Assembly: GCA_903921605.1 (NCBI GenBank)
Contig: CAIXQV010000306.1
Location: 1 to 9,529 of the forward strand
Source of the DNA: an uncultured Planctomycetaceae bacterium
GTDB lineage: Bacteria; Planctomycetota; Planctomycetia; Planctomycetales; Planctomycetaceae
Direction of reading: 5' to 3'
Length of the DNA: 9,529 nucleotides
Shown: one piece after another, positions 1-7,286 of the stretch
Layout of the letters: each line of letters opens with the position of its first letter
How positions within the stretch are numbered: the stretch's first letter is position 1
Translations under genes and position numbers: made by a program
Notes under the pieces: generated by a model
Told to the model about the DNA's origin: nothing
The model's database searches: none
Seen by the model: only the letters and a program-made list of their open reading frames with translations

Positions 1-1
1 C

Positions 2-973
2 GTGAACGGCACGGTCCAAACTCCGATCGAAGGAGTGAGCATGCTTTACAGTTTTGACGACACCGCAGCGGAGAGCACTCACAAGACTCAGTATTTCGAG
101 ATCTTTGCCAATCGCGGCGTCTATCACGATGGCTGGTTTGCTGGCACCGTGCACAAAGCACCTTGGGAGACGAAGCCGCGGGCGAAGCTGCTCGAAGATC
201 AGTGGGAACTCTACGAGACAACGAAGGATTTCAGCCTGACCAACGATTTGGCGACAGCCAATCCGGCGAAGCTCAAGGAGATGCAGGAACTGTTTATCAA
301 GGAGGCGATCAAATATCGTGTGCTCCCCATTGATGACCGTGTTCTGGAACGCGTCAATGCTGCGAGCGCGGGTCGCCCCGACCTCATGGGCGAGCGTAAC
401 TCGCTGACGCTCTCGGAAGGCATGGGCTCGATGAGCGAGAACGTATTCATCAACATCAAGAATCGCTCGCTCTCCATCACGGCGGATGTCGAAATTCCAC
501 AGGGCGGCGCTAATGGCGTCATACTGGCTCAGGGCGGTCGCTTCGGCGGCTGGAGCCTTTATCTAAAAGATGGTAAGCCGTCTTACAGTTATAGCTTTAT
601 CGGTGTGCAGGAATACAAGGTGGCGTCGGACACCGCCGTAGCACCAGGAAAGACTACGATCCGAATGAACTTTGACTACGATGGCGGCGGAGTCGGCAAT
701 GGGGGAGTGGCAACGCTTTTGGTCAACGGCGAGAAGGTCGCCAGTGGTCGGATCGAACGGACCCAGCCAGCGATTTTTTCGGCAGATGAGACAGCGGCCG
801 TTGGAGTGGATGACGCCACACCTGTCACAGATGACTATCAGGAACGAGATAATTCCTTCACCGGAAAAATCCTGAAGGTCACAGTAGACGTGAAGCCGAT
901 CGGCGAGGCCGTAAAAGCCGAGGCCGATGCTGCACAGCGCGATGCGGCATTGAAAAAAGCCTTGTCCAATTGA
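2..973 (+). CDS. Sulfatase (arylsulfatase family), C-terminal part, 5' end outside window
   Basis: This is the C-terminal 323 residues of a sulfatase of the alkaline-phosphatase superfamily, which hydrolyses sulfate esters, in planctomycetes usually on sulfated polysaccharides and usually exported. The open frame already runs at the left edge. The GTG at 2-4 reads as an internal valine, so the true start and the formylglycine motif (C-x-P-S-R) lie upstream. Family signatures visible are QTPIEGVSMLYSFDD near residues 6-20, THKTQYFEIFANRGVYHDGW near 26-45, then DDRVLERVNAASAGRPDLMG near 111-130. A jelly-roll-like C-terminal domain follows at about 150-295 (GGANGVILAQGGRFGGWSLY). The tail after residue 300 is Ala/Lys rich and probably helical. 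It ends in TGA. The next gene downstream is a beta-helix pseudogene on the same strand, which fits a polysaccharide-degradation context. The family call is secure. The substrate cannot be inferred. Confidence 0.9.
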   Translation: MNGTVQTPIEGVSMLYSFDDTAAESTHKTQYFEIFANRGVYHDGWFAGTVHKAPWETKPRAKLLEDQWELYETTKDFSLTNDLATANPAKLKEMQELFIKEAIKYRVLPIDDRVLERVNAASAGRPDLMGERNSLTLSEGMGSMSENVFINIKNRSLSITADVEIPQGGANGVILAQGGRFGGWSLYLKDGKPSYSYSFIGVQEYKVASDTAVAPGKTTIRMNFDYDGGGVGNGGVATLLVNGEKVASGRIERTQPAIFSADETAAVGVDDATPVTDDYQERDNSFTGKILKVTVDVKPIGEAVKAEADAAQRDAALKKALSN

Positions 974-998
974 CCGCGGAGAAAATACGTCGCGCACA

Positions 999-1160
999 AT
1001 GAATCCTGTCAGGCAAAAGCTCGTGAGATACAGCTTAATCGCAAGACGTCCGAGGCTGCTCGATCACAGCGACCGTCTGGTATGGCGAGGGAAACACACG
1101 GCAGGATCCGGTCCCCCATCAATCTTCAGACAGCCTGTATGTCGCCAAAAACGGGGATGA
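999..1160 (+). other. Short ORF (53 codons) that may hold the displaced start of the beta-helix gene
   Basis: This ATG-initiated frame encodes MNPVRQKLVRYSLIARRPRL and then Arg/Pro-rich sequence that does not look like protein, ending at TGA 1158-1160. The beta-helix frame, one frame away, opens at 1039 without a start codon. The first 15 or so residues of this ORF (basic, then YSLIA) could be the beginning of the original export signal, separated from the rest by a frameshift around 1040-1075. The nearest purine-rich stretch (GGAG, 978-981) is 17 bases from the ATG, too far for a good ribosome binding site. It is more likely a remnant than a separate gene. This is an inference from frame and position only. 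Confidence 0.25.
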
Positions 1161-1884
1161 CAGACACCCCGGAACAAAAGAGCGACCCTTCAAAACGATC
1201 GCGCGAGGGTTCTCAGCCGTCACTGCAAGACAAACATTGTTTATTCGCGAAGGCCAGTATCATGAGGGCCGATTAGAGCTGGCTCATGATGGCCAGCAAC
1301 ACGCTCCCATCGTCATTCGAGCTTTCCCCGGTGAGAAGGTGAACCTCGACGGGACGGACCCGGAAATGTCTGACTGGGAAACATGGCGATCAGACGGAGC
1401 AGGTGTTTTCAGTACCCCATGTCAGGGAAACTATCGTGCCGTCACAGTCATCCGCCAAAGTGACGATAGAGCCACCCCTCTCTTTCCAGTTCTCGAGCTG
1501 AAGCATCTTCAAAACCGAGCGATCCCTGAGGTCGGCACCTTCCGCGAGCTGGGCATTGAGGGTGCCGTCTTTTGCGATGGACAACGAATCCCTATCTCAT
1601 TTCAGGAACCATTGGATGGCCGCGTTATTCATTTGAGCAGGTTTGATCGCGGTATCGTCCTCGATACCCGCAACCACGTGCAGATCGATGGACTGGAACT
1701 GAATCATTACGGTCGAGACGAATCCTCCTGTGCGATTTATGTGCGGAATTCTTCGAACACCCTGATTCAGAACTGCACGTTCCGTTACGATGATTCTCAA
1801 ATCTACGCCAAGCTGAATTCGGACCGACTGACGGTCCAGAATTGCCTGTTCACGGATGAAATCTTTGATTGGCCCTTCGATTAG
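1039..1884 (+). pseudogene. Right-handed beta-helix (pectate-lyase-like fold) protein, N-terminal fragment of a broken gene
   Basis: The frame is open from 1039 (after TAA 1036-1038) to TAG 1882-1884, but no ATG or GTG occurs in it before recognisable protein sequence begins. An ORF call starting at TTG 1237 would cut off a clear domain. The first family-like motif, LYVAKNGDDRHPGTKERPF (codons from 1135), is the entry strand typical of secreted parallel beta-helix proteins (compare the pattern YVSPxGxDxNPGT). It continues as TLFIREGQYHEG, IVIRAFPGEKVNLDG and then helix coils such as VQIDGLELNHYG, IYVRNSSNTLIQNCTF and LTVQNCLF. Such proteins are usually exported and bind or cleave polysaccharides, but I see no residue that would assign an activity. 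The same reading frame resumes immediately after the TAG, so this piece and the next are one gene. No start, a possible 5' frameshift and a stop codon make it a pseudogene unless the assembly is wrong. Confidence 0.72.
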
Positions 1885-2460
1885 ATGAAAGGCGACAGCG
1901 GCCTCAGTGGTCGCTTCGAAGGTGGCGTGATCAATGTCGATTCGAAATTCAACGGAAGACGTCTCGTGTTTCGACGCAATCGAATCCGCAACTTCTTTGA
2001 CGGCGTCCATTTTACACCGTGGACAGTCAATAACTCCCTCACAAACGAAATCGATTTTTATGAGAACATCATCGACGGCTGCATCGATGATTTCGTGGAA
2101 GCGGACGGGGATTCTCGAAATGTTCGAATCTTCGACAATTACATGAACCGCTCGCTGTCGGGTATCTCCGTCGCTCAAGCACTCGATGGTCCGACATTCA
2201 TCATGTACAACGTCATCGGAAACTGCGGAATGGTGCCCGCATCTCAGCGACCGGGAAGTGAGAACGCGGGGTATCCATTCAAAACCAATGGAGGCACCGG
2301 CGAGGAAACAGGTTCAGGTCCTTTTTACTTCTATCACAACACGGGCTGTGGGAAAGTCTGCGTTTCAAGTGGATCTTCGGGGGGGACTCGAACCCTTCCT
2401 GACCGATTCCATCACAGCCAACGGTTATCATCAGCTCATGGGGATGAGTCGCCGCAGTAG
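1885..2460 (+). pseudogene. Right-handed beta-helix protein, C-terminal fragment of the same broken gene
   Basis: This piece continues in exactly the same frame after the TAG, opening at an ATG (MKGDSGLSGRFEGG). The absence of any break in protein-like sequence across the stop argues that the ATG was an internal methionine. Beta-helix coils follow: GGVINVDSKFNGRRLVFRRN, FDGVHFTPW, IDFYENIIDGCIDDFVEADG, VRIFDNYMN and PTFIMYNVIGNCG. The block YPFKTNGGTGEETGSGPFYF and then YHNT is the style seen near the end of related planctomycete proteins. From about 2350 the frame becomes Ser/Gly/Arg rich (VSSGSSGGTRTLPDRFHHSQ) and no longer resembles a beta-helix, so the original 3' end is probably lost. 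The ORF ends at TAG 2458-2460, overlapping by 30 bases the 3' end of the convergent UbiA-like gene. If translated alone it would lack an export signal. Confidence 0.7.
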
Positions 2461-3402
2461 TGACGCCGGAGCGACCAACATAATGACTAATGCGGCCAAC
2501 TTCGCGTCAGCCGTCATTGCGAAGACCATGATGGCATCAAGAAAGATAATGCACAGCAGCATCAGACCCACAGTCTTCTGAATCCTGCGAGGAGACCCGG
2601 AGGGAATTGCGGCAGCTGCTCTCATCAGGAGATTCAGCGATAGAATCAGCAACGCCATTCGACTTCCGCTGACAGCATTGGCAGAAGCTCCGTAGGTGCT
2701 GATGGCCCACGCATCCAGACTGATGCCGCCGATCAAAATGATCATGCCGCAAACAAGCAATGCCGGACTGCTCTGCCCAGCTTCATTACGAGCAAAGACC
2801 GTCACGCCAATAATATAAATGCCCAAAGCGGCAGCAACAGTGACTGGTAATGCCTGCCACAAAGTGGACCAATCCGAAACTGCACTCGCGCCGAGCATCA
2901 AATTCAAAAACCGACACGCGCCCATCCCAAGCGGGGCTGCAATTGTGGATTTCAAAACACCATTATACAGCAGAACACACGGCACTATCATCGCTGCAAT
3001 AATGAGACTGGGAGTTCCCGCCATGGCAGCGGCGAGTACTCCTGTCAGCATCAGCACGCTTCCAAAAATCGCCGCGGATCGCAGTGAAATGCGTCCCGAG
3101 GGAATCGGTCGTTCGGGACGCTCCTGAGCATCCAGCTTCGCATCGAAGACATCATTGAGCACCATGCCGCCAAGATAAAGCCCGGATGTGGACAGCAGCA
3201 GCAACCAAAGTTCCTTCTGAGCCGTTAGTTCAGCCACCTTGATTTGCGGTACTCGATGCGTGATCAGGAACCCGCAGAGGATGTTGGATAAGGCCGTGAA
3301 GATCGTGGGCAGCCTCACCAACTGAAGCCATGCCATCATCGTGCTGCGATTGCCGGAGGCTTCGTCAAGCTGAGGCGATAGTGGGGCTGTAGGGTTATTC
3401 AT
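2431..3402 (-). CDS. UbiA-family prenyltransferase-like membrane protein, EboC-like
   Basis: A 323-residue polytopic inner-membrane protein of the UbiA superfamily, whose members transfer prenyl groups from a diphosphate donor to an acceptor. Helices are seen at about 32-48, 64-84, 110-128, 131-150, 185-203, 213-230, 248-263, 278-296 and 301-318. The first Asp-rich motif is present as N83-D84-V-F-D87-A-K-L-D91, followed by ERPERPIPSGRIS (94-106), the usual sequence after this motif. The second Asp-rich motif of classical UbiA enzymes is not visible. In its place stands GACRFLNLMLGAS (161-173), and FARNEAG follows at 203-209. This pattern is what I associate with EboC proteins, which accompany metabolite-export clusters in cyanobacteria and other phyla. 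No other ebo gene is seen here. ATG at 3402 is chosen because it precedes a normal polar N-terminus. It is the last gene of the minus-strand unit, 54 bases after the small membrane protein. The superfamily is secure, the EboC assignment moderate. Confidence 0.85.
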   Translation of the reverse strand: MNNPTAPLSPQLDEASGNRSTMMAWLQLVRLPTIFTALSNILCGFLITHRVPQIKVAELTAQKELWLLLLSTSGLYLGGMVLNDVFDAKLDAQERPERPIPSGRISLRSAAIFGSVLMLTGVLAAAMAGTPSLIIAAMIVPCVLLYNGVLKSTIAAPLGMGACRFLNLMLGASAVSDWSTLWQALPVTVAAALGIYIIGVTVFARNEAGQSSPALLVCGMIILIGGISLDAWAISTYGASANAVSGSRMALLILSLNLLMRAAAAIPSGSPRRIQKTVGLMLLCIIFLDAIMVFAMTADAKLAALVIMLVAPASLLRRLIPMS

Positions 3403-3456
3403 TTGCAGTGTTGACCTGAGGAATGGTGGTTGTCGTGAGTCGCTACCCGGTGCTCT

Positions 3457-3861
3457 TTATGCGACTGGGTGTTTTCCTTGCCATCGCTGTCTGATCCACA
3501 CCGCGAACATGGCAACCAGAATAAATAATAAACCGCCACCGGCCAGCAGATCTGAAGCCGACTGACTGAGATTGATTCCCAGAAACACCTGCGCCATCAA
3601 CTGCAAATACGTGTGACCAAAGACTGGCAGACCCAAACGGCGACGAATCTGAAATTGCCAGTCGGTACAAAGGCAATAGCCGAAACCGTGGAAGGCTCCC
3701 ATCACAACCCATGAAAACAATGTGGCAGCGATGCAAAGAAAATGGAGCCTGCGAGTTTGAGGCCAGACCCAGCCCGCCAGATTGAAAAGCATCAATCCCG
3801 TGTGAAACACAAAGAACAACACATCAATGACGTGGAGGCTCCATACCGGAAGCGGCAACAT
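3457..3861 (-). CDS. Small four-helix membrane protein, DUF2784-like
   Basis: The product has 134 residues and four probable transmembrane helices, at about 10-30, 38-60, 84-97 and 107-124. Recognisable points are the FHTGLMLFNLAGWVW stretch (19-33), the R38-L-H40 pair before helix 2, and GYCLCTDWQFQIRRRLG (61-77). The last resembles the short Cys-x-x-Thr-Asp/Glu-Trp...Arg segment that I recall from DUF2784 proteins, a family of unknown function. The match is by pattern memory and the first Pro-Leu of the usual CPLT is changed to LCT, so the family call is tentative. Its ATG shares one base with the TAA of the upstream gene (TAATG at 3863-3859), which strongly supports this start and suggests translational coupling to the large membrane/TPR protein. 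The C-terminus is short and basic (IRQRWQGK), presumably cytoplasmic by the positive-inside rule. Confidence 0.75.
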   Translation of the reverse strand: MLPLPVWSLHVIDVLFFVFHTGLMLFNLAGWVWPQTRRLHFLCIAATLFSWVVMGAFHGFGYCLCTDWQFQIRRRLGLPVFGHTYLQLMAQVFLGINLSQSASDLLAGGGLLFILVAMFAVWIRQRWQGKHPVA

Positions 3862-3863
3862 TA
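3859..3863 (-). promoter_or_regulatory. Stop/start overlap (TAATG) coupling two membrane-protein genes
   Basis: On the minus strand the TAA of the large membrane/TPR gene (3863-3861) shares its last A with the ATG of the small DUF2784-like gene (3861-3859). Such one-base overlaps usually mean that the second gene is translated by ribosomes finishing the first, so the two proteins are made in linked amounts. The overlap is read directly. The coupling is inferred. Confidence 0.7.
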
Positions 3864-6800
3864 CTGCCTCGGAGTATCTGCGGGCTCATTTGGCGTGCTG
3901 CTACCACCAGCACCGGGGAGCAGATCGCTCAACGGAGGTTTTGTGGAAGAGGCTTCGTTTTCGGCTGACGGCAGAACCTCTCCTGGGTATTCGAATTCCT
4001 CCCAGGCTTTCGAAAAATTCTGCTCGAACAAACTCAACGCCTTATCATCCAGCATGCTGTAGTAGAATCTTGCCATGGCCGAGGCCCGCGTGCTTCCATA
4101 GTCTGTGATGATCCGGGAAAGTGATTTTCTGGCGTTGGCCAGATTCCCTTCCTCCAGTTGGATCAATCCAAGGAGCAGGCTAATTTCAGCCCGACCTTCA
4201 TTCATGCTCTGGATTGCATCGCCGGACATCGTAGAGTTGCGAAACGGCCAGACCGGGACGGCCCCGTTGACCGCCATATTCGCATCAGCAATCATTGGCA
4301 ACGAATAAAGAATTGTGCCATAGGCCTGGCCAGAAGAAATCTGCCGATTCAGAAAACTGAGTTGCGAAGTCCAGGTTTCGTCCGCTGACGGATAGTCTCC
4401 GATACCGAGTTGTGAAATTCCGGTGTAGAGCTGCCATTCAATCCCGCCCATAGCTTCAGGTTGTTTCATGGCATCCTGACTCATCAGGCTGAGCATCCGA
4501 TGGGCTTCTTCAAGTTCACCGGCTTCAAGAAGCAATTGTCCCAGCAGGACTCCTCCCAGAGGATTCGCTCGAATCGTCTCCGCTTGCGCCTTCATAATTT
4601 CAAGGGCTTTTCGAGGCTGACCAACACCGTTGTAGCCCATAGCCGTGATCACAACCTCCATCGATTCTTCGGCGGCCGCTTCTTCGGCTGTCTTCGCTTC
4701 CCCACTGTTTTCTTTCGCCGACTTACCTGCCTCCTGCTGCTTTTTTATCGCCTCGATCTGTTGTTCAACGGACGCCTTCACCTGTTCTTCAGCCTGAGTG
4801 ATCTGCTCCTTCAGTTCTGTTTTTCGCTGATACATACTGGTAATGCGATCCTCGTACTCATCACCACTTCCCAGCGGCGATTCGTCTTCCAGCTTCAACC
4901 ATATCTCAAGACACTCGAGGGCAAGATCAAGCCGGTTCCGCTGCAAATGCAGTTCAAACAGGTTTTGCCACGCAAATTTATCAGATGGCTCAATCACCGT
5001 TGCCTGACGAAATGCCATCACGGCCTGGAGATATCGCACCTGAGTGATTCGCTGGCTTGCATTTTCTCCCTGAAACACCTGCTCACCGACACTGAACGTC
5101 GTATAGCATTGCCCCAGTGAGTTATAGACTTCCAGATCATCCGGTGTTTCATTGAGTGAGAGGTTCAGATGTCGCACCGCAAGATTCAACGCAGCGAACA
5201 CAAAAGGTGCCTGAGTCTCTCCAGTGGCGATCTTCAGATAGTGCATGCCCAGACGCCGGTTGGGACTTGAGGCCTTCCGAGTTCGATAAACATGCTTTTC
5301 ATAAAAACCGGGTGCCGTCGCCGCCTGACGCAAAGTGGCCATCGGAAGATCACCATCCTTGAACGCAAGGCGAGGCAGATTCAACACAATCTTCTCGGCC
5401 TGCGCCTGCGTCATCGTTGGTGTAATACGCTCCAGAATCGCAGCGGACGGGCCGATGCTGGCTCGCAACCAGCCACCAGCCTCAGTCAGATTTTTAACAG
5501 AGGCGAAATCGGGCGGGCCGGGAGGAGCGAGGCGAGTAATAATGTGCGTAATGTCATAATCTCGCAGAGCCTGTTGAGCCAGTGCCAGCCGCTCCTGATG
5601 CTGACGAGCCAGACTCTCCTTCTCTTTCGGATCTTCCGAAGTGGGAGGTTCGGAGTTGGCCCGCTGCAGCAACATGGAGTCCAGAATCGCACCATGTTTT
5701 CCGAACACGGAGTCCATATCATCTCTGCGACCAAACGGAGTCACTCGACTGTCAACAAAGCTCTTGCGACCACTCCAGATCAAAACATCGCCCTGCTCAA
5801 TGAGCGTGTGCAGAATTCGGGCTTCAGGATCAAGCCCTTCCAGCTGTTCCTTGAACGTCTCAATCGTCACCTGGGTTTCTTTATCAAACCCGAATCCCAG
5901 CGGTACAGCACCCGGAAGTCTCGCAGCAACAACACAGAAACCGATCATTGCAAGTCCCAGAACCGTGGCCGCACGGCCGCCGCGGGAAAACATAAGTTCT
6001 TTGCTGTCCGTCGAGTACTTCACGTTGAATGATCGACGATACCAGTCCTGAGCAACCACGCCTGCGATGGCAGCGACCGCGATTGAAGCCGCTGGCAGTT
6101 CATGGGCGGCCATAACCACCAGAAACGAAACGAACACAAAGACCATCAGGAAGCCCAGATCTCTCACGCTTCTGGAGAGCAAAAGCACAACCGCAGCAAC
6201 GCACAACAGAGCAATCCCAGCGACATGGGAATGATCAAACAACTTAATTGCATCAGGATTCAGGATCGAGAAGAAGTCAACGCGTCCATCAAAACGAATG
6301 CGGGCCGCGTCTGTGGTCAGCTTCCGCTGAGCAGCCATGGCCGGATACTCAGTCGAATACGTTGTCAACGGTGCCAGCAAAGAGTTGATGTGAAATGGAT
6401 TCACCAACAAGGCGAGTACAGCAACAACCGCGGGCAGCATCAGAGTCTTCTGTTCCGCAACGGCAGCCAGAGATTGCTTTCGTGCAGCCATCCTTCCGGA
6501 AATCGCTGACCCGACCGCGTAAGCAAAAATAACTCCCGCACCAACCCAGGCATGCGAATCGAAATTACACCATACAGCAATCAAGACCGGCAGCTTCCAA
6601 ATCAGCCCTTCCGCTTTGCCAAGACGATGCTGGACCAGAAGTCGCATCGTCAGCGTCATGCCAAGCACGGTGATGAGTTCAGGAACCGGCATGAAGTCTG
6701 TGGAACAAGCGACAATTGCAAAGACAGCGCAGATCGACGTCCACCAACTGGACACGCCCGGTACCGAAATCCGCACCAGCAGGAACGCAGAGATCCCCGC

Positions 6801-7286
6801 AAGCAATGCTTTCAGAATCGTCAGCCCCTGATCGCCACCTGCTAACCACGATAGACTGACGAGGTGATCAAACATCCAACTGACATTCGCGACAGACTGT
6901 CCCTCCATCGTCATTGAAAACTGATCCACTGTCGATGGCAGAAAGCCGTTGGCTCTCATGGCATCTCCTGATCGAATCAGGACCAACGGCTTCGTATCGT
7001 TTATCTGCCCGAACGCCATGAGCACGGCCAGAAAGACAGCGGCCCAACGAAGCATGAAGTCACCGCGGATCGCTTCCTCTTCGACCAGCTCGGGAGTCAG
7101 CGGCTCATCGTCCGGCAGTTCGTCTTCGAGGTCACGCTTTTCCGGATCGTCAAAATCGTCAGAGAAGACGGATTTCGCAATCGGGACCGGCGAGTCCGAG
7201 GAATTCGCGGTGTCGGGAGTACTACCCGTGCTGGAGGAATCGTCGGATTTCTTCAGTTCTTCGTTGGTCTGTTCGTCGCCAGTCAC
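3861..7286 (-). CDS. Large membrane protein: GT-C-like transmembrane half fused to TPR/coiled-coil domain
   Basis: This 1141-residue protein starts at GTG 7286-7284. A GAGAGA stretch lies about 8 bases upstream, and no better start is seen. Residues 1-78 are acidic, Ser/Asp/Glu rich and probably cytoplasmic. Membrane helices follow from about 79 to 456. Between them lie LPSTVDQFSMTMEGQSVANV (116-135) with W137-M-F-D140 after it, and VWCNFDSHAWVGAGV (238-252). These recall the loop and the W-x-N-x-H-x-x-F motif of multi-pass GT-C glycosyltransferase-like proteins, although the catalytic acid cannot be fixed from one sequence. Residues 470-660 form an extracytoplasmic region (VLIWSGRKSFVDSRVTPFG, 501-519), again like such proteins. 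TPR-like helices occupy about 690-800 and 875-1080, separated by a charged coiled coil (810-875, rich in Glu, Lys, Gln, Ala). The tail after 1100 is Pro/Ser rich. It is first in the minus-strand unit and overlaps the next gene by one base. The architecture is clear, the function unknown. Confidence 0.85.
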   Translation of the reverse strand: MTGDEQTNEELKKSDDSSSTGSTPDTANSSDSPVPIAKSVFSDDFDDPEKRDLEDELPDDEPLTPELVEEEAIRGDFMLRWAAVFLAVLMAFGQINDTKPLVLIRSGDAMRANGFLPSTVDQFSMTMEGQSVANVSWMFDHLVSLSWLAGGDQGLTILKALLAGISAFLLVRISVPGVSSWWTSICAVFAIVACSTDFMPVPELITVLGMTLTMRLLVQHRLGKAEGLIWKLPVLIAVWCNFDSHAWVGAGVIFAYAVGSAISGRMAARKQSLAAVAEQKTLMLPAVVAVLALLVNPFHINSLLAPLTTYSTEYPAMAAQRKLTTDAARIRFDGRVDFFSILNPDAIKLFDHSHVAGIALLCVAAVVLLLSRSVRDLGFLMVFVFVSFLVVMAAHELPAASIAVAAIAGVVAQDWYRRSFNVKYSTDSKELMFSRGGRAATVLGLAMIGFCVVAARLPGAVPLGFGFDKETQVTIETFKEQLEGLDPEARILHTLIEQGDVLIWSGRKSFVDSRVTPFGRRDDMDSVFGKHGAILDSMLLQRANSEPPTSEDPKEKESLARQHQERLALAQQALRDYDITHIITRLAPPGPPDFASVKNLTEAGGWLRASIGPSAAILERITPTMTQAQAEKIVLNLPRLAFKDGDLPMATLRQAATAPGFYEKHVYRTRKASSPNRRLGMHYLKIATGETQAPFVFAALNLAVRHLNLSLNETPDDLEVYNSLGQCYTTFSVGEQVFQGENASQRITQVRYLQAVMAFRQATVIEPSDKFAWQNLFELHLQRNRLDLALECLEIWLKLEDESPLGSGDEYEDRITSMYQRKTELKEQITQAEEQVKASVEQQIEAIKKQQEAGKSAKENSGEAKTAEEAAAEESMEVVITAMGYNGVGQPRKALEIMKAQAETIRANPLGGVLLGQLLLEAGELEEAHRMLSLMSQDAMKQPEAMGGIEWQLYTGISQLGIGDYPSADETWTSQLSFLNRQISSGQAYGTILYSLPMIADANMAVNGAVPVWPFRNSTMSGDAIQSMNEGRAEISLLLGLIQLEEGNLANARKSLSRIITDYGSTRASAMARFYYSMLDDKALSLFEQNFSKAWEEFEYPGEVLPSAENEASSTKPPLSDLLPGAGGSSTPNEPADTPRQ

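Noticed and set aside
2..4. GTG at the left edge as the start of the sulfatase gene
   Set aside because: It falls in the middle of a conserved sulfatase stretch. The catalytic core must lie upstream, so the gene enters from outside the window.
1597..2178. Minus-strand open frame of 193 codons opposite the beta-helix gene
   Set aside because: The plus strand carries the beta-helix coils. The minus frame is a mirror of its Asn/Asp/Ile-rich codons and shows no motif.
2369..2445. A complete tRNA gene on the minus strand, suggested by the T-arm-like GGGTTCGAGTCCC and a properly spaced CCA
   Set aside because: The predicted acceptor 3' strand does not pair with any sequence at the right upstream distance, no anticodon arm is visible, and two of five T-stem pairs fail. 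Much of the would-be 5' half is UbiA coding sequence.
1885..2460. The second beta-helix piece as an independent gene starting at ATG 1885
   Set aside because: It has no signal peptide and no separate leader, and it continues the upstream frame without a gap, so it is better read as the downstream half of one broken gene.
4461..6032. Long plus-strand open frames of 219 and 246 codons opposite the large membrane/TPR gene
   Set aside because: They are antisense shadows. Their translations are rich in Arg, Ser, Leu and Phe with no recognisable motif, while the minus-strand frame is continuous and has clear domain structure.
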